Assembly (NCBI GenBank): GCA_949358305.1
Contig: OX442320.1
Coordinates: 10,246,259 to 10,310,258, forward strand
Direction of reading: 5' to 3'
Source: Strigamia acuminata
Taxonomy: Eukaryota; Arthropoda; Chilopoda; Geophilomorpha; Linotaeniidae
DNA length: 64,000 bases
In this document: positions 1 to 13,300 of the stretch, piece after piece
Layout of the letters: each line of letters opens with the position of its first letter
Position numbering within the stretch: the first letter of the stretch is position 1
Position numbers and translations under genes: made by a program
The notes under the pieces: generated by a model
The model's database searches: none
What the model saw: only the letters and a program-made list of their open reading frames with translations
Told to the model about the DNA's origin: nothing

Positions 1-6
1 ATTTAT

Positions 7-1372
7 TTATAAGTCGTCTATTTTCTGCCCTAGGCCCGTCCATCTGTCGGGAATGTTTAAAAAGTATCGATCCATCGCTTCACAAAATCGTGTTCTGTAC
101 AGTTCCGGTGAAATAATGGTCGGCGATTGCCCCGGATGTAAAATCCCACCTTTGACGACCATTTCTAATTTCTTGTCCCACGTAAAAGTGCGGATATAAT
201 CTAAAAAAAATAATTTACATTTACAATTTATAATTTATTATGCAGTTTTTGTGCATTTTTCAATAGAAATCGCAATTTTTCTTCATTTAATCATGTAAAA
301 TTGCATTTTTTCCGTATTTTTTCATGTAAAATGGCAATTTTTCTGCGTTTTTTCTTGCAAAATTACCATTTGCATTTAAAATTGCTATCACGATGTACAA
401 TTCAATCTTTACCGATAATTCCAATGACTAATTCCTGTTTTGCCTCGTCGATTCCAACCAGCAACGAATAATCCATCACCAATTGTTGCGACAAAAACTG
501 CGTGTCGCTTCTCACAGCCGTCATTATCGCAGTTTTTGAATGCTGTCGAATGTACAATGGATTCTCCAACATAACTGCGCAAAAACAAAAACAAAAACAA
601 AACATTAAAAAAAATCTCCCAAATAAATCCCCCTATATTTCATCAAGCCATCTACTTTTCTGCATATTTTCGTCCAACAAAACCAATTCCTCCTCCGGCT
701 TCGCTGTCGCCATTCTCTTCGTCTTCGAGCCCTTCAAGTCGAACTTTTGCGATATATTTCGTTCGTAAAACAAATTCTCCATGACCAACAAATCCATTTT
801 TTGAGCCGAATTTGCGTAACTGTAACAAATCCGATAAACGCCCAATATTTTAGCCAAACACGTCGGTCTCTAAAAAAATAAATAAAATAAATAAAATAAA
901 CAAAACCCAATTAAACAATTATATAAATCACCCGCTCGTTGAAGCATTTTTTGATATATCGGAAGTAATGGGGTCCAATTTCAGCAAATGATTGCGATTC
1001 TGGTCGCGACATCTGTTTCAGTATAAAACGATCATCTAAAAATACATTTTTTTTTAGTATAAAAATATATTTTATTTTATTTCTATTTCTCTTTACCAAA
1101 TGTTTTGCAGAAAATCATTCCGCTTTTGCCTCCTTTCGCCTGCCAGTTGACGCAATGGCTCAAGGAACGAATGTAGGTTTCTTCGCCTTGAGGAAAGACC
1201 ATTTCGCGAAGTTTGCGGAACTGTTCGGCGAAATATACCCGGCAAAAACATTTTGATGTGGGGTCGGCGAATTCGATGTCGATGTGGAAATCGGATTGTT
1301 TTTTACTGTTGCCTTTCGACCGGTCTAATTCGGGGCCAGGAGGGATCGGCAAACCTCGTTCGTCAATGAAAT
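7..1372 (-). CDS. PIKfyve: PIKfyve exons 32-36: C-terminal phosphatidylinositol phosphate kinase domain
   Basis: Exons are 1097-1372, 932-1035, 656-869, 413-574 and 7-200. The kinase domain is complete: glycine loop region GGKSGMIF, ATP-binding lysine in RFILKQM, KILGVYRICY, LVMENLFY, the family signature FDLKGS, catalytic MDYSLLVG, and the IIGDYIRTFTWDKK and SPELYRTRFCEAMD activation and C-terminal blocks. It ends WTGLGQ shortly before the stop at 7-9. The key residues appear intact, so an active enzyme is inferred. The window ends just below the stop codon, so the 3' UTR and poly(A) site lie outside it. Confidence 0.95.
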
Positions 1373-4300
1373 CTAAATGATTTATAAAGATTATTCAAAT
1401 GGATTATCATTTAATTGCAAGTCCGGCTGTGACGATACAACAAAAATGCATTTCAAACGCCAAAAAATGTATAAAAACGCACCAAAATTGCATTTTTAAA
1501 TGAAAGGTTGCATAAAAATGAACAAAAATTGCAATTTTTCATGAAAAGTTGCATAAAAATGGACAAAAATTGCAATTTTTCATGAAAAGTTGCATAAAAA
1601 TAGACAAAAATTGCAATTTTTATATGAAAAGTTGCATAAAAATAGACAAAAATTGCAATTTTAAATGAAAAGCTGCACAAATATTCATTTTTTTTCGTAC
1701 GAAAAAGGTGGTGCTAATTTCACTTTGTAATACCTTCTTCATTTGCCACTGCTTCGGATTCAGAATTCCCCGTAGAATAAAGAACAGAAACGAAAGAATT
1801 CGCAGCTGGGGATTTCGAAGGTCGGAACACCGTGCGATCACCGCCCCGAAAAAACGCAAGCACTCCGCCCTTCCTCGACATGCCACCTGAGCAAAAACAA
1901 ATTAACCAACCAATTAATACCCACAAATAAACTTTTTACCCATGTCGTTGCCAACACTTCCTTCGAACGATCCACCCGCAATTAAATCTTTATCCACAGA
2001 TTTCGCAATCTTTCTCTTAACAGCGGGACTACAAACAAACAAAAACAATAAAACAATAAAATAATTCGTTAAAATTGCCACAACTAACCTGTTATTTTGC
2101 GATTCCCTCTGCGAAGACGACAAACAATGTCTCATTTCTTGAAGTTTGTGCTCGTAATCGGAGGAACCTAACGTGTAAGCCACAATAGAACTGATCTCGT
2201 CTTCGTAAACAACTACGGGAATCTTTTCGCAGCGAGGCAGCAAATGATGTTCAGTCGGGGGAAATGGCGTCTGCAAATATAATTTTTTTTATTTTATTTA
2301 CAATTTTAGTTTATTTTAGCTGATTTTTTATACTTGTAACGTGAAATTCGTCGAATTATTAAGTAATTGCGACAAAATCGTCTTCATACTTCCAATTTTC
2401 TTCTCCTTGTCGACTTTAATCACCTCTAGAGAGTCGTCATCTAAATAAAAACAACAAAATAAAATATTCCACACATTCCAGTAGACTTGTGAGTTAAGCG
2501 AAACTATACACAGACCAAACCACCATTCACAATTACACTGGAATTGGAATCTTACCAGATTTAAGTAGATGCAATGGTCTGAGTAAATCCCCGGATAAAA
2601 TCCTCCCGTCTCCTTCCGATCGTGACCGTTCGTGGCCTCGATTTTCTTTATGCAATTCATCCTCATCTTAAAAAAGAAAAGAAAATCAACTAAAAAAAAC
2701 CGACAAAACAGTGCAACACAAGACGAAAAATCAAAATCAAACAAGTGCGTGCGTTAAAACGTGCAAAGTGCGCAAAATATGTTAGTCGGTGCACGATACC
2801 GAATTCATCAGCGGATTCGGACACAAGTCTGATTTCAGGGTGCCTAGTATGCCAGTAACGAAACACAAAACTCTGTACTGCTATGTAGTCAGTCAAAGAA
2901 CGTTTTTTGCCTATTACATTAGTGAGTTACAAATCAACATTAAAAAAACACAACAACAAAACTTAACTACGACTGAGGCATTAAATAACACAAAAAGCAT
3001 GCAAAATATTCGACACAATTTCCAATTAATACCGCCAGGTGCTTGACTGGTCTCGCTGGGTTCGTGCGGCGGCGAAATCGGGTCCAAAATGAGCGGATCG
3101 CTGCCGGAGTGCGGAAAACTGGCGTTAGGGGTGGAGGTAATATGGGTTTGTTCGTCGAAAACTTCGCATTCTTCCGAGTGGACGCTCTCGGTGCCGGAAG
3201 CGCAGGTGGCGGCACTTCCTGCGCAGAACGAGGCGGTGGAGCTCGTGTGGGATAACGCGTCGTCGGTGTTGTTTGCGTTGTTTTTGTCGACGAGTGCAGC
3301 GGGGCTGACGGTGGAGGTTTCGCTCACTTCTTCTAGCGATCGCGGTAGCATCTGGGAGATTGAGAATTACATAAAACATTTGGTTCGGTGGGTGGATATT
3401 CAATTCACTTTAACCGTTTCTGCAATGGAGGTTGAACTGGCGTTGGATATGAGTCTGCTCACACTGCTCACGTGTTTGGGCGTTTTTTCTTCTTTTTTGC
3501 GCTGTTGGATGAAATCTTGAACCCTTTGATAAATCAGAAATAAAAATAATTAATTTTCGTAAAAAATCATTAGTTTTTTTTGGAACATTATTTAGTTTCG
3601 TCGGAAAATGATTAGTTTTTGTTTGAAAATGATAACTTTTCGTCAAAAAAATTAATTTTTGTAAAAAATCATTAATTTTCGTAAAAAAATCATTAGTTTT
3701 CGTCAAGAAATCATTAATTTTCGTAAAAAATCATTAATTTTCGTCAAGAAATCATTAGTTTTCGTCAAGAAATCATTAATTTTCGTAAAAAATTATTAGT
3801 TTTCGTCAAGAAATCATTAAATTCGTAAAACATTATTAGTTTTCGTCAAGAAATCATCAATTTCCATCAAAAAATAATAAATTTTCGTAGGAAACAAATT
3901 TCTTTCGAAAATCTAAACCTGGAATTCCAATTTGTCACAGCTTCGGCGATAATTCTCTTAACATTGAGCACACAATCGCTGATTTTCCACATAACATGAC
4001 ATCCATCGTCCTTCTTACGCTCCGCATTCACCGTCTGATTCTCAACCGTCGGCGTAGTAAGCTTCAATTGAATCTCCTCAATTTTCCCCCGCAAAATACA
4101 CTGCTCCGTCTGAAATCCAATCCAAAACACCACAAAAATAAAAACCAAAAAACAACACTCAAAAAACCACCCAAACCCTTACATTCAACTGCGCGATCAA
4201 CTCCGACAAAATCTGCTCGTATTTCGTCCCGGAACATTCATCCTTAGTCGTCACCAACCATTCGTGTACCGAACTATACATACTATTCCCCCTAAAAACA

Positions 4301-7300
4301 AACAAAACAATCAAACAAACCCAAACAAATAAAATAAAATAAAATAAACCCGCACGCACCTAACAGCCAACTGCTTAATCTGTTCGATCACACAAGACGA
4401 CTGGAAAGTCGGATCGCTAATGGCGATCGTCGATGGCGGCAGCACGATCTCCCTCAACAAAATCGGGCTGTATCTGCAAGAAAAACTCTCAAAATTTAAT
4501 TCCACGCACGAAAAATCACCTTAAAACATTTATTAACACATAAATAACTTGTACACAAGTTCTACAAAACATATAAGCCTAATCTAAATACAATATCGGC
4601 GTATATTAATCGTTTATCCGCGATTTAGAGCGAACCCGACCGGTCGCAGCTTCATCTCGGAAGCCCTTAACCGCAAACCGACGTTGCCGGGGAACTTGAA
4701 GCCCCAATACATCCCCTGGATGGCTTTGGAGTGCGCGGGAACGACGTGGATGCCGTTTAAATTCACTCTGAAGCAGTTGTCGTACCACCAGCCGGAATAA
4801 AACGTTTCGGCGCAATTCCGGCCGGGATGTTTGTCGTTGTCCTCTTCGGGCGTGGAGAAATACGTGTTGTTGTGCGACGTGAATTCGTCTTTGAGGGATC
4901 CCTCGAAGTATAGACCGATGTTCATCATGTAGCTGTCGAATTCGCTGGCGATGGAGAATTTGTCGTATTCCGCGTAGCCGGACAGGCCGAATGTGTCGAC
5001 GGTTTCGATGCGAAGGGTTGTCGGGGTTTTGCTGCTCAGTTGGTGAATGTAGTGGTTGCCGAGCCAGAATTCTCGGTCTAGGTTGCCGAATCCGTTCTTG
5101 TATTGGCCCCAAGGGCGGTCGAAGTTCTCGTGGGGGATCATCTGATCGTCCCTTCTTTGAATTACCTACATTTTGTTGGTTTTACGTTAGGTTTGTTTTT
5201 GGGTTTGATAGGTTTTTGGGTTGAATCAGTGGCTAAACTACGGCGACGTTAATAAAGTGCAAAGTTTCGTTATTTTGGTTTTGAAAACATTCATTTTCAT
5301 GGTAAAAATAATTATTTTCATGAAAAAACGTCAGTTTTCTTGAAAAAACGTCAGTTTTCTTGAAAAAACGTCAGTTTTCTTGAAAAAACGTCAGTTTTCT
5401 TGAAAAAACGTCAGTTTTCTTGAAAAAACGTCAGTTTTCTTGAAAAAACGTCAGTTTTCTTGAAAAAACGTCAGTTTTCTTGAAAAAACGTCAGTTTCCT
5501 TGTAAAAACGTCAATTTTCATAACAAAAACGTTAATTTTTAATGACAAAAACGTCAATTTTAATGACAAAAACGTCAATTTTAATGACAAAAACGTCAAT
5601 TTTAATGACAAAAACGTCAATTTTAATGACAAAAACGTCAATTTTAATGACAAAAACGTCAATTTTAATGACAAAAACGTCAATTTTAATGACAAAAACG
5701 TCAATTTTAATGACAAAAACGTCAATTTTTACGAAAAAACATCAATTTTCTTGAAAATTTTTGGATTGGACAATACACATTTGTATTGGTCAACTCGACA
5801 CTGATTGGTCGAGTAACCTGTCATGTATATAAAACGTGACATCGTCACATGACATTATTGGGATATATAAAGACTCAAACCATTATCAAATAAACATAAC
5901 AATTCAGTTGTCTTAAACATTGTGGTACAATGGAAAAGTTATGAGTACCGTTAGCTATCGTTATCGTGTATGCCCTGGAGTATTTACAAGTGCAGAATGT
6001 TCTACCTACATTGCAATGCCATTTGCAGAAATAATCGCTATCATGTAGTCCTCAGCGGCTGGGTTTTTGCAAGTCGAGTTATGATGGTTGTCTGTGCTGT
6101 TCGAGTATGAGGCATTTTCAAAATTCGGTGTAATGATTTTAAATTTGTATCCTGAGGAAGTGGAATAATTGCATTTTCTCGTTGAACATCTGTTGCTTAA
6201 ACTGACAACACCAGGACTTGTTGTTACAACCAATCCATTGGCGAACAAATCAGATTTTCGACACATGGCTCCGGTTTGATTTTCGGTTAGACAAAAATGC
6301 GATATTGTGACAGAATCCAAGCAGGTTTCAGTTTTATTGTCCTGAAACCTGCTTGGATTCTGTCACAATATCGCATTTTTGTCTAACCGAAAATCAAACC
6401 AGAGCCATGTGTCGAAAATCTGATTTGCCCGCCAATGGATTGGTTGTAACAACAAGTCCTGGTGTTGTCAGTTGCAGCAAAAGATGATCAACGAGAAAAT
6501 GCAATTATTCCACTTCCTCAAGATACAAATTTAAAATCATTACACCAAATTTTGAAAATGCCTCATACTCGAACAGCACACACAACCATCATAACTCGAC
6601 TTACTTTAGACCCGCAAAAAGCGTAGTTTAACCACCGACTCAACCTCATTCATTCTCATACCGTCCAACCGCCGCCGTTCGTATCCATATCGCAAAAAAC
6701 CAAAATCGTACTCCTATCATTATCAACATACGCCTCATAAACCCCACTCCTATGATAACCCATTGCGTAAATCTCGGCACAATCCATCGGCCTCTGCGCC
6801 CAATACTCCGCCTGCACCGGCGGCCTAACCGAAAACTTAACACTCTGCGCCTGCCTCGTCTGCGGCTGCTGTCCAATAATATCAACTCCCATTCCGCCGT
6901 AACGTCTCCGCGTATAAATCTGCTGCGCACCCCTAAACCAAACAAAAACCATTAAAAAAACAACCAAAAAACCACTCAAACACAAATTTTACCCCCTCTG
7001 CCTCGTCATGGCCCCCTGACCCTCGCCGGGCGCATCAATCTTCGACATATTCCACGCATGCGCGGTCGTATTCCGACACAAATTCTGCACCGACGACAAA
7101 AACTGGTGCAACTTCGTATCCATCGTTTCCTTCATGGCGACGGTGAAAGCGTCCAACCCTCTCACCATCGTCTCCTGGATCCACCCGGGCACTCCGTCGG
7201 ACGTCACGTAATGAGTCTGTCTCTGCCCGGCAAAACTCAAAATGAATTTATCGAATAAATCCTTCATTAACCGCTGCTGCGCGTCGAACAAATCCTTGAG

Positions 7301-10300
7301 CTTCACTTCCAAACTTCGCTCCAACTCGGTGGCCGTGTACTGCAGCAGATTCTGCATGTTATTGACGGTCAATCCGTCCGAAGTGGACGACGTGGGCGAC
7401 CTCAGCGTGTGCTCGATGCGCTGTAACGTGCGCAGAAGCTCAACGTCCTTGCCCGTCGACGGCGGCTTGTTGGCGTTGAGCGACTGCTCCAAACTCGACA
7501 TTTTCGAATAAACCGAGTCCAATTTGGCGCTCAACTCGTCCACGTAGCTCGCAAACACTCCCTCGCTTCGCTCCAGTTGCATCGCGATCATCTCCTGCCT
7601 CATCTGCGCCAACTGCGTGCGGATTCCGTTGAGCTGATGCGCGTAATTATCGCTCGAAATCTGCTCGACCACGAGCGAAAAGATCAAAAGCGTTGGCACG
7701 AGCTCCATGTTTGCTCTCCAAATGCTCATTTTCCTCGTTTTTTGTCGCTTTAATATTTCCTGTTGTCAAAGCCAAGGATAGCGAAGTCCGGACTGGAGTC
7801 GGATTTCACATTTCACCCTCTTTTTTCGCCCTTATCATCATCCGCTTTCTTCGTGAAGGACAGTGCGCATTTCAAGGGTATTTAGCTCGCAAATGCAAAC
7901 AGAAACTCTCCGCAGCTGAAATAAAACACTACGCGTCGTCGGGACACTTTTTCCCGATCAAATCCAAATAAAAGCAAAATAAAAGCAAATCTTTTTCCAT
8001 TAATTCCAATTTTTTCGCTCAAAATTGACATTTTGTCGCCCAACTATTTCCCAATCGCCCGTCCTCGTTATTTTTGGCAAAACGTCAATTTTTTTGCAAT
8101 TCTCTTAAAGCGAACGTGCGAAAGTTCGATTAAAACTTACTTAAAGGCTACAACGCGTTGTTTGTAGGCGAAATATTGGTAGTAATCTTGGTGTAAGGAG
8201 TGAGGGCAGTCGTGGACACCCCGGGTGACGTATTGGCTTCCGTGGAAACGCAGTTCCAGGTATTTGGCAAAGGACCACGACCAGGCGTCTAAGGACAAAG
8301 GCACTCGAGGAGTCACCTGCGAGAAGTGGATTTTCGTGAGATTGATGTTTTATTTTGGGGTTTTTGGGTTTTATTTTTGGGGGTTTTTTAACCTGAGTTC
8401 GTTCACCTCGTTTGGACGGAGTGAATGAACTCGAAATTAATACCGCGGACTGTTTTGATAAGGAGTTTGATTAGGATTGTTGGGGAAATGTGCAATGTTT
8501 GGTGATTGGGGGGCATTGGGGGTGTTGGGGTGTTTTTGGGTGGGGTTTTGGTTACCTGGCCGCATTTTCGACACCAACTCCAAACGATGATGGTGTTTTG
8601 GCAGATGGGGCTCGCGATTTCCAGTTCCCGGAGTAGAATGTGTACGCAGCCATTTTCGTGGGCAAATTTTCGAATGTGGTTGGTCATAGCTGTTCCGCAA
8701 TTTTGACTAACGCAAACATACGATTGCCTAGTTGTGGGAAAAGAAAAGAAAGTTGAAAAATGTGCTAATTTTTCGATTAAAGTTGAATTTTTTTTCGATT
8801 GAAATTAAATTTTTTCTGATTAAAATTCCATTTTTCCGATTAAAATTCAATTTTTTTAGAATAAAATTCAATTTTTTTCGAATAGAATTAAATTTTTCCG
8901 ATTAAAATTTAATTTTTCCGATTAAAAATCCAATTTTTCTAATTTAAAATCAATTTTTTCGACATAAAATCCAATTTTCCGATTTAAAATTGAATTTTTT
9001 CCGATTTAAAATCAAACTTTTCTGATTTAAATCCAATTGAAAGTCCAATTAAAAGTCCAATTTTTCCGATTTAAAATCAATTTTTTCGACATAAAATCCA
9101 ATTTTCCAATTTAAAATCCATTTTCTCTAATTTAAAATCCAATTTTTCGACATAAAATCCAATTTTTCCGATTTAAAATCCAATTTTTCTGATTTAAAAT
9201 CAATTTTTTCGACATAAAATCCAATTTTCCGATTTAAAATCCAATTTTTCTCATTTAAAATCAATTCTTTCGACATAAAATCCAATTTTCCGATTTAAAA
9301 TCCAATTTTTCTCATTTAAAATCAATTCTTTCGACATAAAATCCAATTTTCCGATTTAAAATCCAATTTTTCTGATTTAAAATCAATTTTCCAGACATAA
9401 AATCCAATTATTCCCACCTAAAACAGTATCGTTCCAAAAATCCACCCAGAGTTATATCATTACAACCGTAGAAATCCATCGGAACTAACCTAAAAAACAA
9501 AAAAAAAAAAAAAAACATCAAACAAATCCTCCAAAACCAAACCAAAAAAAAAATCCCACCGTGGGCTAACACAAAAATTCGGAGCGTTTTTCGACTCCAA
9601 CGAATAACTGCAAAGCAACACCACCAACCGCTGATGATTAAACGGATCCAACGCATCAATCTACCAAAACAAAACCAAACAAAAAAATCAACCCAAAACT
9701 CACCAAAAACCCCCCAAAAACCCACCTTCTTCTCCCACAACAACCCCGAATTCGCCACGTAATTATTCTCATTCACATCTCTGCTCAACTTCACATTTCT
9801 CGGAATCTTAGTCCTAACGTCGTGCGGACACAGTTTCTGAATTCTCCCACCACGCGCGCGATAATCAGCCAACATTCCCCTCGAATTCGTATCATTACTC
9901 AACGAGCGCGTCAGTTTATGCTTCGTAAAATTATGCCACGTCCGAACGGCGACGTCATCCGACAACAATCCGTCTTCCGTCGTCGCGTACGTCGGCTGAA
10001 CCTCATCATCCGGGTCCACGAGCTGACTCTTGCGCGTCGTCGTCGTGTTATCCTTATTGAACTGCGTGCTCCAGTAGATTTCGGGCGGAAAAAAGCGCCG
10101 CAAGACGCAGTTCCGGCCCGCGTCCGTCTCGAAGTACGGCAACGACGACTTGACATTCGGCGACGAAAACAAAATGACGTCATCGAGCGCTTTCCGAAAA
10201 TGATTGGCGAACGGCAGCGGCGCCACTCGGAGCAACGAACAGTGCGGCGCGTGCCGAAATTGCGCGATTTCGTCCACGTCCGAGTTCAAAAACGAGTGCA

Positions 10301-13300
10301 AAGGGTCGCTGAAGTCGTCCACGAATTGGCTGTCCAGTTTGACGCACAAATTCTCGGCCGTTCCGGTGTCCGTGTCGTCGTCCGGCGCGTTTTTCGGTTC
10401 GGGAACCGATTTCACGTCCGGTTCGGCGTCGATCATCGTGAGTGGACACTCTTCCGGAAGTGGGGGCGGAAGCACGAATTCGTCCATTAAGTAGGAGCGT
10501 TCTAGGCGCCAGTTGTAGGCGACGTAGACCATGAATTGCGTCACTTTTTTCACCTGGAATTGATTTTTTGAGGTTTTTAGTTTGTTTTAGTTTGTTTTGT
10601 GTTTCTTACTTTTCGTAATTCGACGTTGCTGGCGCCTCGTAGCGTGACGGTGCAGCCCAAGTGGGAGGCGCAACCTTCGAAGTACATTAGAGTTTTGGAT
10701 TTACCGTTGGGTAAAACGTGATCGACCACACGGAACGAGTGGCACATTCCCATCTGGGGTCGCGTGATTTGGGCGTCGATGGATGAAACTATCTGCGCTT
10801 GCGTGCAACGAGCGACTCGTTCCATCACGGCCTAAAAAACATATTTTTTAAGTAATCGATTTTTTCCACAAATTGTCGTTTTTTTTACGACATATCGATT
10901 TTTTACAAAAATATCGATTTTTTACAAAAATATCGATTTTTTACAAAAATATCGATTTTTTACAAAAATATCGATTTTTTACAAAAATATCGATTTTTTA
11001 CAAAAATATCGATTTTTTACAAAAATATCGATTTTTTACAAAAATATCGATTTTTTTACAAAAATATCGATTTTTTACAAAAATATCGATTTTTTACAAA
11101 AATATCGATTTTTTACAAAAATATCAATTTTTACAAAAATATCGATTTTTTACAAAAATATCGATTTTTTACAAAAATATCGATTTTTACAAAACTATCG
11201 ATTTTTACAAAACTATCGATTTTTTACAAAAATATCGATTTTTTACAAAAATATCGATTTTTACAAAAATATCGATTTTTTACAAAAATATTAATTTTTT
11301 ACAAAAATATCGATTTTTTTTACAAAAATGTCGATTTTTTACAAAAATATCGATTTTTTACAAAAATATCGATTTTTTTACAAAAATATCGATTTTTTAC
11401 AAAAATATCGATTTTTTACAAAAATATCGATTTTTTACAAAAATATCGATTTTTACAAAAATATCGATTTTTACAAAAATATCGATTTTTTTTTACAAAA
11501 ATATCGATTTTTTTCGCAAAAAAAAGTCGATTTTTTTTATCAAAATAAAACTTTTCTTTTTGTTTTACCGGTTTCACGTTGAGGACTAATGTGATTCCGT
11601 GTTCCAAGAGGAAATTTTGAGCCAATCGTGACACTGTTTTCTCGACTAAAACGATGGATGGTTTGAAGGAGGCAATTTTAGACACGACATTTTTTAAATA
11701 GCTGTGTTCCTGCAACGATTTCAATTTAGAAAAATTGTTGATTTTTTGGTTGGTAATTTGGAGTTTACCTGCATGACTAGAGGCTCCATTGATAAAAATC
11801 TATTTTCTTGCCTTTGGTATACGATCGACGATGCTAATATTAATATATTTGGGCTAATAATTTTTTTCAACATCTGGAATATTTAAAACAAGTTAGAATT
11901 TCGTACAAGCGAAGTGAGATTTTACGCACTTTTTTGTTGGCTACATTTTTCGTGCACACTACACCGCGAATAATGCTGCACTCAGATCGATGACCTCCTG
12001 GAATCTAGTTGCAAATAAACGCAAGAAATTATCAAGTTTTGTTGTAATTTTCTTAAATTTCACGCTGAAATTGAAAATTTTATGTAATTTTACGTAAAAA
12101 ATTGAAAAATTTAGAAATTTCACATTAAAAATTGAAATTTTTTAAAAATTTCACGTAAAATATTGAAAAATGTAGAAATTTTACGTTAAAATTTTAAAAA
12201 ATTTAAAAATTACACGTAAAATATTGAAAAATTTAGTAATTTCACGTTAAAAATTGAAAAAATCATGAAAGTTCACCGTAAAACATTGAAAAAATGTAGA
12301 AATGTCACGTTAAAGTTAAAAATATTATACAATTTCACGTTAAAATTTAAAATATACGAACATTTCATGTACTGTTATATAAATTTCACATAAAACCATA
12401 AAACCAAACTAAAATCGCACAACAAACCATCCAAATACCTTTTTAAACTGCACGTACTGCCTAATATCCATATCATCATTATCATTCCGCACATCAGGCC
12501 GCACCAACTTACTAACATGCCTCGTAATCTGCGCGATCGTATCCGCCCAACTCAGCGACAATCCTTCCCAACTCAACAACTGCCTCAACAAAGCTTGCTC
12601 GTGACTCCCATACGCTCCTCTACAAAACAACCAAAAACAATTACCACAAAAAACCAAAAAAATAAATAAAATAATTACTGCAATCTCTCAAAAGCCAACC
12701 GCTCGCTGTTCTCCACGCTCAACTGCTCCAAACTATGCCAACCCAACGGCGCCACGAACTCTTCCTGAAACGCCTGCGAAGACTGCGCCACCAAAGTCCC
12801 TACAAACCAAACCAAACCAAATTATTCTCATCAATTTTTCAACAAATAAATAAACAAAACACCTTTGAGGAACTCGTCACTTATAGTCGTGCTCGACGTG
12901 TCTTCGTGGATCAAATGACAAGCGAGTTGTTCGCGTTTGCTTTCGTCGGGCTCCGGATACGTGGGGCTGTGCGGCTCGAGCGCCACTCTGGGTTTGAACA
13001 CGCTCGCCGTGTGCTCGCGTAAATTCACGTCCAGATAGAACATCGATGTTGATTGGTGCATAATCTCGTCCCGCGAGACATCGGCGTCTTAAAATACAAT
13101 TTCATTCGATAAATCCCAACGATTAACCGCCGAAATCGTTTATTTTACCCGAATTTACTAACTCCACGGGCCACGTCTCCGTCTGCCGTATTTCTACGCC
13201 AAAAAGTCAAATTAATTCATTAAAATTAATTTATTTACAAAATAAAAACCATTTTCGGTCATGTCGTCGTCTTGAGCGATTTCCTTCACCCAAAGCGGGT

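Noticed and set aside
5325..5752. CRISPR-like look of regularly repeated 20-bp units
   Set aside because: There are no unique spacers, the whole 20-bp period is repeated, and the setting is an insect intron.
9822..10490. 222-codon plus-strand Arg-rich frame
   Set aside because: It is antisense to PIKfyve exon 17, whose translation matches the family and keeps phase.
10873..11589. 238-codon plus-strand frame of KISIFYKN-type repeats
   Set aside because: It is the 17-18-bp tandem repeat in a PIKfyve intron read in an open frame, with no start context or homology.
13241..13250. Alternative GTAAAT donor for PIKfyve exon 8 (stronger consensus)
   Set aside because: It would put exon 9 into a frame with a stop; only the weaker GTTTTT donor keeps the reading frame.
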